A DNA stretch of 64,000 nt from Candidatus Methylomirabilota bacterium (GCA_016207095.1 JACQQF010000044.1:23526-87525), one strand, 5' to 3'. Positions 1 to 8,277 are shown, counted from the first letter of the stretch. Numbers and translations: made by a program. Notes: a model not told the origin generated them from the sequence alone.

Positions 1-720
1 CCGGGGGTTGCCGTGCTGACCGGCGCAGATCGTTACCGGGTCGGCCAGATTGCCCTGGAACAGTTGAAATGCGGGGTCATCGTCTTAGATGATGGGTTTC
101 AGCATCTCAGATTATATCGCGATTTGGATATTGTGCTGCTTGATGCCGCCAATCCGCTTGGGTATGGCCGACTGCTTCCCTCCGGATTGTTGCGAGAGCG
201 GCCGGATGGCCTCGGGCGCGCCGATCTCCTGGTGGTCACGCACGCCGACTCGGTTTCTGACGCGGACGCGATCAAGCGATCGCTCCGACGGTATGCTCCC
301 TCGGCACCGATCGCACTCGCTGTCCATAGACCTCTTGGCCTGATTGGCCTCTTTGGAGAAGAACACCTCTCCCCATCACATCTCGACGGCCAGCGCCTGG
401 TGGCATTCTCTGGCATTGGCAACCCGCGAGGATTTGAGACAAGCCTCGTCCGACTTGGCGCAGTGATCTTGGCCCACCATGTGTTCCCAGATCACTACGT
501 CTATTCCGCCGCCGATCTTGAGGCCCTCTCTGCGGCGGCGATGAAGGGCCGCGCCGCCTGTATGGTTACGACGGAAAAAGATATGGTAAAATTGACGCGA
601 CTGAACCTGGAAAAGATGGTGACGCCCCTCTACGCGCTGGCGATCTCACTCGAGATGCTGGAGGGAGAGGAGGCATTGGGTCGCATGCTCACGTGTCTTC
701 TAGGAGTGAGTGACTCATGA
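1..720 (+). CDS. lpxK: Tetraacyldisaccharide 4'-kinase, C-terminal part
   Basis: The reading frame is open from the first base, so the N-terminal part, including the nucleotide-binding loop, lies outside the window. The visible part carries the LpxK hallmark DDGFQHLRLYRDLDIVLLD followed by GRLLPSGLLRE. LpxK phosphorylates the 4' position of the disaccharide-1-phosphate precursor of lipid A at the inner membrane. The C-terminal TTEKDMVKL stretch also fits the family. The next gene is a heptosyltransferase, so this is the end of a lipopolysaccharide operon. Identification is firm; only the length is incomplete. Confidence 0.93.
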   Translation, partial: PGVAVLTGADRYRVGQIALEQLKCGVIVLDDGFQHLRLYRDLDIVLLDAANPLGYGRLLPSGLLRERPDGLGRADLLVVTHADSVSDADAIKRSLRRYAPSAPIALAVHRPLGLIGLFGEEHLSPSHLDGQRLVAFSGIGNPRGFETSLVRLGAVILAHHVFPDHYVYSAADLEALSAAAMKGRAACMVTTEKDMVKLTRLNLEKMVTPLYALAISLEMLEGEEALGRMLTCLLGVSDS

Positions 721-795
721 AGCGAGAGGTCGGGGCTGGCATGACTGCCTACCTCGGATTCCTGTGCGCACCGGTGCTCTCGAAAAGCCTGCTGC

Positions 796-2460
796 TTGAA
801 CCAGAAGGTGCACCGGATGACACTGTGTATTAGGCGGACTTTCGAAGCCGATCGGCTTCGTTCGATTCTGGTCAGGGGCCCAAATTGGCTGGGCGATGCA
901 GTCCTTGCCCTGCCCATGCTCGCCAACCTCCGCCGCTCCTTTCCCGCCGCAAGAATCTCTCTCCTCGTGCGCCCATGGTTGAGCGACCTCTTTCAGGCTT
1001 CACCGTTCATCGACGATCTCCTCGTGATTCCAAGCCGGAATCAGTTCGCATGGGCGGTGACTGCCCTGAGGCGACGGCGCTTTCAGTTGGCCATTCTCTT
1101 GCCGAATAGCTTTCGGGCCGCGTTGATCAGCGCGCTGGCCGGAATCACGCACCGGATCGGGTATGTGACCGGGGGGCGGGGGCCGCTACTGACGGTGGGC
1201 GTGTGCACCCCGGGCAAGCGATCGCTCCACCAGGCTGACGCCTACCTTGGCCTGCTCCGTGCGTTCAGGTGGGATGCGTGGGAACAACCGACCGGTCTCA
1301 CATTTCCGCCTGGAGGCGACGGGGACGCCGAGCGCCTTCTCGCCGCGGCAGGGCTTGGACCTGACGCCTCATTCATCGGGATTAATCCCGGAGGGGCCTA
1401 CGGGACTGCGAAGCGCTGGCCGGCCGAGCGATTCGCTGAAGCAGCCGACCTTCTCAGCGATCGCCTGGGCACGATCGCCCTCCTATTCGGATCGCCTAAG
1501 GAAGCCTCAGTAACACGGGCCATCCGAGCGCGGATGCGGCGAGCGGCCGTGGACCTCGGCGGCAAAACGTCTCTTTCAACCTTGGCGAGCTTGCTGAGGC
1601 GGTGCCGTCTCCTGTTGACGAATGACACAGGGGCAATGCATCTGGCCGCAACCCTCAACGTACCATGCGTCGCGATATTCGGTCCCACGGATCCGCACCT
1701 TACCGGCCCACTGGGGTCTGGACACCATCGCCTTTCCCATCCTCCGCCCTGCAGTCCCTGTCACTACCGTGACTGCCCCATTGATCATCGATGCATGCGG
1801 GCGATCGAGGTCAAGGACGTGGTTGCCGCTGCAGAGGCTCTTTTCGAGGGATCGGTCTTCAATGAGCGAGGCGGCGTCCGTCTGGCACCTGCGGTCTTCC
1901 TTGATAGGGACGGCACCTTGAATGAGGAGGTGGGACCGCTTCAATACCCGGAGCACATGCGACCGATTCAGGGCACGCCGGCCGCGTTGAAGCGCCTTGG
2001 TGAGGCTGGGTTCCTCCGCATCGTGGTGAGCAACCAATCGCGGGTGGCCAGGGGTGATGCGACGGAAGAGCTCGTCGAAGCGACCCATCAGCGCCTCCTG
2101 CACCTCCTTCGCCAAGAGGGAGGATCGACGGATGCGTTCTATTACTGCCCTCATCACCCTGAAGAAGGGCGCTTCCCGTTTAAACGCACGTGCCTGTGCC
2201 GCAAACCTGGTCCAGGACTGGTCCAACAGGCGGTGCATGAGCACCAGGTAGACCTGACCAGGTCCTATGTTGTGGGAGACCAGATAACCGACCTCATGCT
2301 TGGTCACCGAATGGGCCTCCCCTCAGTATTGGTGCTGACCGGGTTCGGACACGACACCTTGCGGCAACTTGAGGCGGCGGGCGGTCCCAGGCCTAGCCAC
2401 GTGGCATCGGATCTACTGTCCGCAACGGAGTGGATTGTCGGAAGGAGCGGGACCGGATGA
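796..2460 (+). CDS. Fusion: ADP-heptose:LPS heptosyltransferase (GT9) plus heptose bisphosphate phosphatase
   Basis: Two enzymes in one 554-residue chain. Residues about 20-345 are a WaaF-like GT9 heptosyltransferase (RGPNWLGDAVLALPML near the start, NPGGAYGTAKRWP, then NDTGAMHLAA and FGPTDP in the nucleotide-binding half). Residues about 365-550 are a GmhB-type HAD phosphatase, with DRDGT at 370-374, a VVSNQS motif, and the zinc ligands CPHHP and CLCRKPGPG. One half would make the heptose-1-phosphate precursor of ADP-heptose; the other would transfer heptose to the LPS inner core. The start drawn is TTG; ATG at 817 is an alternative that loses only non-conserved residues. The stop overlaps the next start by four bases. 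Confidence 0.9.
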   Translation: MNQKVHRMTLCIRRTFEADRLRSILVRGPNWLGDAVLALPMLANLRRSFPAARISLLVRPWLSDLFQASPFIDDLLVIPSRNQFAWAVTALRRRRFQLAILLPNSFRAALISALAGITHRIGYVTGGRGPLLTVGVCTPGKRSLHQADAYLGLLRAFRWDAWEQPTGLTFPPGGDGDAERLLAAAGLGPDASFIGINPGGAYGTAKRWPAERFAEAADLLSDRLGTIALLFGSPKEASVTRAIRARMRRAAVDLGGKTSLSTLASLLRRCRLLLTNDTGAMHLAATLNVPCVAIFGPTDPHLTGPLGSGHHRLSHPPPCSPCHYRDCPIDHRCMRAIEVKDVVAAAEALFEGSVFNERGGVRLAPAVFLDRDGTLNEEVGPLQYPEHMRPIQGTPAALKRLGEAGFLRIVVSNQSRVARGDATEELVEATHQRLLHLLRQEGGSTDAFYYCPHHPEEGRFPFKRTCLCRKPGPGLVQQAVHEHQVDLTRSYVVGDQITDLMLGHRMGLPSVLVLTGFGHDTLRQLEAAGGPRPSHVASDLLSATEWIVGRSGTG

Positions 2461-3605
2461 GTGCAGTGGCTTACAACGGCCCTCCGCCGATGGAACAGGT
2501 CAAGCGGATCCTCATCCTCAAGCCGAGCTCGCTGGGCGATGTGGTGAACGCGCTCCCGTTCCTTGCATCATTGCGACGGCGCTATCCTGACCGACATATC
2601 GCCTGGTTGGTTGAGGAAGAGGCATCGGGCGTGCTGCTTGGGCATCCACTGCTGGACCGGGTCATCGTGTCAGGACGCAGGCGATGGGGGCGGGAAGCCC
2701 TGGCACCGCTGTGCTGGCCGTCGACGCTACGGGAGATCGGAGCGCTCGTCGTTGAGCTGCGCCGGGGCCGGTATGACTTGGTTGTCGATCTACAGGGACT
2801 ACTGAAGAGTGCCTTGATGCTTCTTTTCGCGGGGGCGCGCTTTCGGGTCGGCCTGGCAGACGCCCGGGAGGGGAGCCACCGAGCTCTCACCCATCTTGTG
2901 CCGGTTCCATCGGCGCCCATGCATGCGGTGGACCGGTACCTGGAGGCGGCCAGGTTCTTGGGAGCTGATCCGTCTGCGAAAACGTTTATCTTTCCTTCGG
3001 GGCCTGAGGACGAGGCGAAGGCGGAGGCGCTCCTTGCCGAGGCCGGCGTGAGGCCTGGCGATCGAGTCGTCGCTCTGAATCCTCGGGCGCGGTGGCGGAC
3101 CAAACTCTGGGAGGAGGATCGATTCGCGCGCGTGGGGGAGATGCTTGCGCGGCGATGTCGTGCAAGGATCCTTGTGACGGGATCATTGTCGGACCTGCCA
3201 CTTGCACGCCGGCTCGCAGCCCGGATGGACCCCACCCCATTCCTCGTCGCGGGCCGGACGGACCTCAGGCTGCTGATTGCCGTTTTGAAGCGGATTGACC
3301 TGCTTGTGACGCTGGATTCAGGCCCCATGCACCTGGCAGCGGCGCTTGGCACCCCCCTTGTGGCCCTCTTCGGCCCAACGGACCCCAGACTGAATGGCCC
3401 ATATGGGGTGGGTGGCACCATCCTCCGTGTGCCTCTCCCATGCAGCCCGTGTCTAAAGCGTCGATGCCAGATCCAGGACGATCGTCTGTGCATGCGCTCC
3501 ATCTCGGAAGAGGATGTGGCAGAAGCTGCCTCGGCGATCCTGGCCACAGGTTCGAGATGTCGGCCAAGCCACGATCGCTTTGGACCGGTGCCGGAGGGTT
3601 CATAG
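2457..3605 (+). CDS. Heptosyltransferase, GT9 family (WaaC-like)
   Basis: A second GT9 glycosyltransferase. It has KPSSLGDVVNALPFL at the N-terminus, NPRARWRTKLW in the middle, and TLDSGPMHLAAALGTP with FGPTDPRLNGP in the ADP-heptose-binding half. It would add a heptose to the lipid A-Kdo core. I chose the ATG at 2457: it shares an ATGA with the preceding stop and has a GAAGGAGCGG ribosome site about ten bases upstream. The in-frame ATG at 2430 would overlap the upstream gene more deeply without such a site. Whether it acts before or after the heptosyltransferase encoded just upstream cannot be told from sequence. Confidence 0.88.
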   Translation: MSAVAYNGPPPMEQVKRILILKPSSLGDVVNALPFLASLRRRYPDRHIAWLVEEEASGVLLGHPLLDRVIVSGRRRWGREALAPLCWPSTLREIGALVVELRRGRYDLVVDLQGLLKSALMLLFAGARFRVGLADAREGSHRALTHLVPVPSAPMHAVDRYLEAARFLGADPSAKTFIFPSGPEDEAKAEALLAEAGVRPGDRVVALNPRARWRTKLWEEDRFARVGEMLARRCRARILVTGSLSDLPLARRLAARMDPTPFLVAGRTDLRLLIAVLKRIDLLVTLDSGPMHLAAALGTPLVALFGPTDPRLNGPYGVGGTILRVPLPCSPCLKRRCQIQDDRLCMRSISEEDVAEAASAILATGSRCRPSHDRFGPVPEGS

Positions 3606-3871
3606 GGTCCCACCTCCGCGAGAGACGGCTCGCTGAGGGGCATGAGGTAGTCGGCCTCGATGGATTCATCGATCTCTACCCGCGCTGGCGGAAGGAGTCC
3701 AACCTGGTTGGCCTCCTCTCACGCTCCGCCTTCCGATGTATCGAGGCCGATCTCCTGCAGGCCGACCTTGTGACCATCCTTGATGAAATTGATCTCGTCT
3801 TTCATCAGGCCTGGCAGCGCGGGGTCCGAGAGGGCTGGGGAACGCAGTTCGAGGATGGGGACTCTCGATGA
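3557..3871 (+). pseudogene. Truncated NAD-dependent sugar-nucleotide epimerase/dehydratase
   Basis: This frame encodes the first ~104 residues of an extended short-chain dehydrogenase of the GalE/UDP-glucuronate-epimerase type. It shows TGAGGFIGSHLRERRLAEGH (NAD-binding glycine motif), then GLDGFIDLYPRW, a DLLQADL stretch and FHQAWQRGVREGWGTQFE. Those relatives normally continue for about 200 more residues with the YxxxK catalytic pair, which is absent. The frame ends at a TGA overlapping the start of the MEMO gene, so the 3' two thirds have been lost. It begins inside the 3' end of the heptosyltransferase gene. I read it as a decaying remnant of a cell-surface sugar gene. Confidence 0.75.
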
Positions 3872-4671
3872 TTCGACGGGCAGCGGTGGCGGGCTCGTTC
3901 TACGGAGGCACCCGGGAGCTGCTGAGGACTCAGGCCGGTGATCTGATCAAGGCGGAACCCCGGAAGGCGCGCGCCATCGGAGCCATCGTCCCGCACGCGG
4001 GTTACGCGTATTCCGGGAGGGTCGCCGGAGCGGTCTATGCCCGCCTTGCCTTTCCCGATGTGTTTGTCATTTTGGGACCAAATCACACCGGCCTAGGGGC
4101 GGGGGTGGCGATCATGACCTACGGCGCATGGGAGACGCCCTTGGGCCATGTCCCCATCGACACCGACCTCGCGAGGGCGATTCAGCGGAGCTCACGAACG
4201 ATCGAGGAGGATCACATGGGCCACCAACGGGAACATTCAATCGAGGTTCAGCTCCCGCTGCTTCAGGCGGTGGGTCTTCCATTTACCTTTGTGCCGATCT
4301 GTCTCTTCAGTAGTGAGTACGCGGCGTGTCAGGACGTTGGGTTAGCCATTGCTGAGGCGGTCGCGGGGTCGGATCGAGCGACGCTTCTGGTAGCCACCAC
4401 TGATATGAGCCATTACATCGACCGGGAGCAGGCGAGGGTCAAGGATCAACAGGCGATCAATGCCATCCTTGCGTGCGACCCCGAACGGTTGCATCGAGTC
4501 GTGAGAAGGGAGAGGATTACCATGTGCGGTTTTCACCCGACCACCGCGATGCTCATAGCTGCCAAAGAGTTGGGAGCAAGCTCTGGGGAGCTGGTCGGCT
4601 ACGCCACCTCTGGAGATGTGACGAATGATTATACAAGCGTGGTCGGGTACGCCGGCCTTATTATCAGGTGA
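3868..4671 (+). CDS. MEMO/AmmeMemoRadiSam system protein B family
   Basis: A full-length (267 residue) member of the MEMO1/AmmB family. Conserved family blocks are VPHAGYAYSGRVAGAVYA, GPNHTG, GHQREHSIEVQLPLLQ, TDMSHYID and CGFHPTTAML. The fold is related to class III extradiol dioxygenases and the conserved histidines could bind metal, but the bacterial function is not settled. In many genomes it sits beside an AMMECR1 gene and a radical SAM gene; neither is next to it here. The ATG overlaps the stop of the preceding epimerase remnant. Confidence 0.9.
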   Translation: MIRRAAVAGSFYGGTRELLRTQAGDLIKAEPRKARAIGAIVPHAGYAYSGRVAGAVYARLAFPDVFVILGPNHTGLGAGVAIMTYGAWETPLGHVPIDTDLARAIQRSSRTIEEDHMGHQREHSIEVQLPLLQAVGLPFTFVPICLFSSEYAACQDVGLAIAEAVAGSDRATLLVATTDMSHYIDREQARVKDQQAINAILACDPERLHRVVRRERITMCGFHPTTAMLIAAKELGASSGELVGYATSGDVTNDYTSVVGYAGLIIR

Positions 4672-4691
4672 GGTCAATGGGGAGAATTCCC

Positions 4692-4721
4692 TTGACAGGC
4701 CTTGATCGACTCAATTATTGT
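4692..4721 (+). promoter_or_regulatory. Candidate sigma70 promoter for the beta-propeller gene
   Basis: TTGACA at 4692-4697 is followed after 18 bases by TATTGT at 4716-4721. It lies between the MEMO gene and the YVTN gene and overlaps the first possible TTG start of the latter, which argues that translation starts downstream, at 4789. Confidence 0.45.
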
Positions 4722-4788
4722 TCTCGGGGGTCGAGGAAGCGAGCGGAGGGGGGGAAGTTACAGGCAGTGGGGGTATGCCCGACTGAAA

Positions 4789-5937
4789 ATGGGCCTAGGC
4801 GAAGCCATCACCCATAGGGAATCTTCTCCTTCAAGCGTTGCCCCCCTGGGCCGCTGCGTTCGCATTGGTATCCTTTATCTGGTTTTCTCCATCTACCAGA
4901 TGCTGGGTGCTGCGGCGTACGCTGCTCCATTCGCCTATGTCACGAATGCTGGTTCGGGGAATGTCTCTGTCATCAACATGGCGACCAACGCGGTGATCAC
5001 CACCGTGGCGGTTGGGTTGACGCCAGAACAGGTCGCGATTACCCCGAACGGGCTCCTCGCCTACGTCTCTAACCCTGGTTCCAACACCGTCTCCGTCATC
5101 GCCACGGCCACCAACACGGTCATCGCCACGATCTTCGTGGGAACCGGCCCCGCTGGAGTCGCGATCACCCCAGACGGGGCCTTCGTCTATGTGGCCAACT
5201 CCGGCTCCAACACCGTCTCGGTCATCGCCACGGCCACCAACACGGTCACCGCCACGATCTTCGTGGGAACCGGCCCCGCCGGGGTCGCGATCACCCCCAA
5301 TGGCCTCTCGGCCTATGTGGCCAACTTCGTATCCAACACCGTCTCCGTCATCGCCACGGCCACCAACACGGTCACCGCCACGATCGTCGTGGGAACCGGC
5401 CCCGCCGGCGTCGCGATCACCCCCGACGGGGCCTTCGTCTATGTGGCCAACTCGGGGTCCAACACCGTCTCGGTCATCGCCACGGCCACCAACACGGTCA
5501 TCGCCACGATCTTCGTGGGAACCGGCCCCGCCGGCGTCGCGATCACCCCCAATGGCCTCTCGGCCTATGTGGCCAACTTTGTATCCAACACCGTCTCGGT
5601 CATCGCCACGGCCACCAACACGGTCACCACCACCATCTCGGTAGGGCAGAGGCCGGATTTCCTTGCCGTGAGCCTTAATGGTGTATCCGTGTTCGTGCCG
5701 AATCAAAACTCTAACACTGTCTCGGTCATCTCGACCGCTAGCAACACGGTCACTGCCACGATCTCGGTGGGAGTGAGTCCCACTGGTGTCGCCACGACAC
5801 CTTCCACCACACCTATTATCCCGACGCTCTCGGATGGAGCCCTCTTGCTCCTTCTTGCTGCTATGGCCGCCGCGCTGGCTTTGCGGATCGTCCCGAGGCA
5901 AGCCTCAGCCCCTCCCCGTCCTCCACGCGCGCTCTAA
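4789..5937 (+). CDS. Secreted YVTN beta-propeller protein with IPTL-CTERM sorting tail
   Basis: After a signal sequence (hydrophobic run VRIGILYLVFSIYQMLGAAA ending in AYA-AP) the protein is a tandem series of about 42-residue YVTN beta-propeller blades with the core SNTVSVIATATNTV. The C-terminus reads IPTLSDGALLLLLAAMAAAL followed by an arginine-containing tail. That matches the IPTL-CTERM class of sorting signals, thought to be processed by an exosortase/archaeosortase-type enzyme. It is therefore probably exported and either anchored or released at the surface. The start is uncertain: ATG 4789 is preferred over TTG 4702, which lies in a promoter-like sequence. Ligand or partner is unknown. 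Confidence 0.85.
   Translation: MGLGEAITHRESSPSSVAPLGRCVRIGILYLVFSIYQMLGAAAYAAPFAYVTNAGSGNVSVINMATNAVITTVAVGLTPEQVAITPNGLLAYVSNPGSNTVSVIATATNTVIATIFVGTGPAGVAITPDGAFVYVANSGSNTVSVIATATNTVTATIFVGTGPAGVAITPNGLSAYVANFVSNTVSVIATATNTVTATIVVGTGPAGVAITPDGAFVYVANSGSNTVSVIATATNTVIATIFVGTGPAGVAITPNGLSAYVANFVSNTVSVIATATNTVTTTISVGQRPDFLAVSLNGVSVFVPNQNSNTVSVISTASNTVTATISVGVSPTGVATTPSTTPIIPTLSDGALLLLLAAMAAALALRIVPRQASAPPRPPRAL
5137..5640 (+). repeat. Four 126-bp tandem coding repeats in an ABAB pattern
   Basis: GTGGGAACCGGCCCCGC recurs at 5137, 5263, 5389 and 5515, exactly 126 bases (42 codons) apart. Units 1 and 3 encode PDGAFVYVANSG, while units 2 and 4 encode PNGLSAYVANFV. The period of near-identity is therefore a 252-bp double blade, indicating a recent two-blade duplication. 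Confidence 0.9.
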
Positions 5938-6130
5938 TACCGCACGGCCTCTTCGCGTTCTTCATCGGATTCACCATTCGGGAAATCTCTGAGACCCGCC
6001 ATGTGAGCCATCCGTTATGGCGTGACTCTGGTTGTGAGTGCCGGTGAACTCCAGTCCTTCATGGGTTCCGAGATCGTTGCATTTGTGTGTTGCTGGGCCT
6101 GAGGCGGGGAGGGTGAAGCCGGCGTACGTG

Positions 6131-6333
6131 GTTGGAACGGCACTAGTACCGTTCCAACCTGTTGCGGCCAATGCCGTTCCAAGTGGTTTCGGCCAATGCC
6201 GTTCCAACGTGTTGCAGCTAATGCCGTTCCAACTCGTTTCGGCTAATCGCCAAGCGATGTTCTGTTACCCACATAGTTGGAACGGCACTAATCGCCAAGC
6301 GATGTTCTGTTACCCACATAGTTGGAACGGCAC
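6131..6333. repeat. Array of inverted and tandem copies of a GTTGGAACGGCAC element end
   Basis: This lies inside a 496-base gap (5938-6433) with no credible gene. At 6131-6158 two element ends sit back to back as a near-perfect palindrome around ACTAGT. From 6159 to about 6233 there are three degenerate 25-base units ending in TGCCGTTCCAA. At 6244-6288 and 6289-6333 there is a perfect 45-base direct repeat, each copy ending in GTTGGAACGGCAC. The same end sequence bounds the elements at 7515-7622 and 50635-50735. I see nothing recognisable in 5938-6130 or 6334-6433. Confidence 0.85.
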
Positions 6334-6433
6334 TAGGAAGGAAGATAAGACGAACTGTAGGCGTAGGACAGACAGATGAGGTGGGAAAATAGAGGTTGAA
6401 TATCGCGTTCTTTAGGATTCCGGGACCTTCGAG

Positions 6434-7483
6434 CTATGGCCCCACCCAGATCCGGCCGTCGGGATCTTCGATCACCTCGCCGATTACGGCCGCGGCCGGT
6501 GTCTGACGGTCTTTCAAGCGCTGGATCAGCGCTGCGGTCATGTCCTTGGGCACCGCGATCAGAAGGCCGCCGGAGGTCTGGGCATCGCATAGGATGAGCT
6601 GAGCCTCTTTCGAAATTCTGCGATCCCAGACGATGGCTTCCCGCAGTGAGTCATGGTTTCGTTGCGTCCCGCCGGGGCAAATCCCGCTCTGAACCAACCC
6701 CCAGGCCTCGGGGAGAATGGGAACCTTCGAGAGGGAGACTCGCGCTCCGACCTTGGCTCCCGCGGTCATTTCGCGCAGGTGACCGAGGAGTCCAAATCCT
6801 GTCACGTCTGTACAGGCGTGCGCCCCCACCTCCGCCATGGCGTCGGAGGCGCCTCTGTTCAGGGTGCTCATCAGGGAGATTGCGGCATCGATGGTTGTCT
6901 TGGAAACCTTCTCCCGCTTGATCCCGGTGGTGATGATCCCGAGGCCAATAGGTTTAGTCAGGACCAGATCATCGCCCGTCCGGGCGGTAGAGTTCCTGAA
7001 GATCTTGGCCGGGTCGATCAGCCCGGTGACCACAAGACCGTACTTCGGCTCGGGATCATCGATGGTGTGTCCTCCGATGATCGAGGCCCCGGCCTCTCGG
7101 ACCTTCTCGGCGCCTCCCCGAAGGATCTCCTCTAAGACGCTCAGCGGAAGTGAACCGACGGGAAAGCCGACGATATTAAGGGCAAACAGGGGTCTCCCTC
7201 CCATGGCGTAGATGTCGCTCAAGGAGTTGGCTGCGGCGATCAGGCCGCAGCTATACGGGTCATCCACCACAGGCGTGATGTAGTCCACCGTCTGCACAAT
7301 CGCCAGCCCACCGTCTAGTTGGTACACGGCGGCATCATCCGATGTCTCCATCCCCACCAAGACCTTCGGGTCCTCGAAGCGCGGTAGGTGGCCCAAGACC
7401 TGGGCCAGATCAGCGGGGCTGATCTTGCAAGCTCACCCAGCCCCATGTGAGAGGGCGGTGAGTCGGATCGGATCGTTTTTCAT
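6434..7483 (-). CDS. selD: Selenide, water dikinase, itself a selenoprotein (UGA = Sec17)
   Basis: SelD makes selenophosphate from selenide and ATP for selenocysteine and selenouridine synthesis. The frame that starts with ATG at 7483 continues to 6434 except for one in-frame TGA at 7433-7435. Reading it as selenocysteine gives LSHGAG-U-ACKISP, the SelD active-site motif, with Sec at 17, Cys19 and Lys20. These are the same positions as Cys17/Cys19/Lys20 in the E. coli enzyme. Downstream family blocks include DDAAVY, VDYITPVVDDPY, GGHTIDDPEPKYGLVVTG and TDVTGFGLLGH. Length (349 residues) is normal. A gene caller that stops at UGA would give a protein missing its catalytic residue. No other sel gene is next to it. 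Confidence 0.93.
7408..7435 (-). promoter_or_regulatory. Candidate bacterial SECIS hairpin of selD
   Basis: Eight bases after the UGA codon the mRNA reads GATCAG CCCCG CTGATC, a perfect 6-bp stem with a 5-base loop (7424-7408 on the minus strand). Position fits a bacterial SECIS, which must lie just 3' of the UGA. The loop lacks the GU pair seen in the E. coli fdhF element, so recognition by SelB is inferred from location only. Confidence 0.5.
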
Positions 7484-7514
7484 GATTGTTCCACTGGCTG
7501 AGATGTTCAGACGC

Positions 7515-7622
7515 CTAGTGCCGTTCCAACTATTTTCGCCGAATCAGTCACGCGTCGCTGACAGCGACGTATGTGCTGCATACCTCTCTCCCATTAGCCG
7601 CAACAAGTTGGAACGGCACTAG
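7515..7622. mobile_element. 108-bp MITE-like element with 17-bp terminal inverted repeats
   Basis: CTAGTGCCGTTCCAACT at 7515-7531 is the exact reverse complement of AGTTGGAACGGCACTAG at 7606-7622. The interior has no coding capacity. The terminal CTAG may be a palindromic target site. The element lies between selD and the PAP2 gene. No transposase with such ends is visible in the window. Confidence 0.8.
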
Positions 7623-7632
7623 ATTGGTCGGT

Positions 7633-8262
7633 CTATTGAGAAGGTTTCGTGTGGGAAACCAGCGACTCCTTCGTCGAGTCCGTTCTAGGTGGTTCGTCAG
7701 CTTGCGAAAACCGCATCAGTCGGCGGGCTACCATGCCAACGGTGAAACCCAACAGCATCCCCCAGGCGGCTCCAGCCAACACGTCGGTCGGGTAATGGGC
7801 AGTGAGGTAGATCCGAGAGTAGCCCACTAGGATGGCGATGAGAAATGAAGGGATCGCCAGCCTACGGTAATTATAGGAGATAAACGCGGCGAGGGCAAAT
7901 GTGTTGCTGGCGTGGTTTGAGGGAAAGGAGAATGAATCGGTGCAGATGGCTCCATGAAGGAGCTGGACTTGCTGGAACACGTGACATGGCCTGATCCGTT
8001 GGACCAGGTCCTTGAAGATCTGAGTGGTCCCATCGGCGAGGAGAACCACCGCCACAGCGGATATCGCCAGGATCAGATCTCTCCTCGGACGGAAGAAGAT
8101 CAAATAGAGCGAGAGCAGGGCCAGCGGCGCGATGAAATTCCACTTGTCGGTGATGAACGGCATCAGCAAATCGAAGAAACCGTTTTGCAAATTTATCGCG
8201 ATGAGGTGAAATCCGGCGATATCCCATTCCCGGAGCCGTTCGAAAGATAGCGGAACCGGCAT
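7633..8262 (-). CDS. PAP2-family membrane phosphatase (undecaprenyl-diphosphatase-like)
   Basis: The three-part PAP2 phosphatase signature is present: KDLVQRIRPC, SFPSNHASNTFA (with the catalytic histidine) and GYSRIYLTAHYPTDVLAGA. Several hydrophobic segments make it an integral membrane protein with the active site expected on the periplasmic face. By context (next to a flippase-like protein and a polyprenyl-type glycosyltransferase) it probably dephosphorylates undecaprenyl diphosphate or a lipid A/phospholipid headgroup. It starts with ATG close to the preceding gene on the same strand, so it is probably cotranscribed with it. The exact substrate cannot be read from sequence. Confidence 0.88.
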   Translation of the reverse strand: MPVPLSFERLREWDIAGFHLIAINLQNGFFDLLMPFITDKWNFIAPLALLSLYLIFFRPRRDLILAISAVAVVLLADGTTQIFKDLVQRIRPCHVFQQVQLLHGAICTDSFSFPSNHASNTFALAAFISYNYRRLAIPSFLIAILVGYSRIYLTAHYPTDVLAGAAWGMLLGFTVGMVARRLMRFSQADEPPRTDSTKESLVSHTKPSQ

Positions 8263-8277
8263 CGGCGTCTCCTTGGC

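Noticed and set aside
3557..3871. Terminal TGA as a further selenocysteine codon
   Set aside because: The sequence after it in frame does not continue the epimerase family and no cysteine is expected there.
4831..5901. A repetitive Asp/Arg/Gly-rich open frame opposite the beta-propeller gene
   Set aside because: Its repeats merely mirror the 126-bp tandem units of the real gene; no signal or domain.
6159..6333. Possible CRISPR array
   Set aside because: Units are tandem without unique spacers, of unequal length, and match mobile element ends elsewhere; no cas genes.
6038..6379. A 113-residue frame with a repeated FCYPHSWNGT peptide
   Set aside because: The peptide repeat comes from the 45-bp non-coding direct repeat; no ribosome site or homology.
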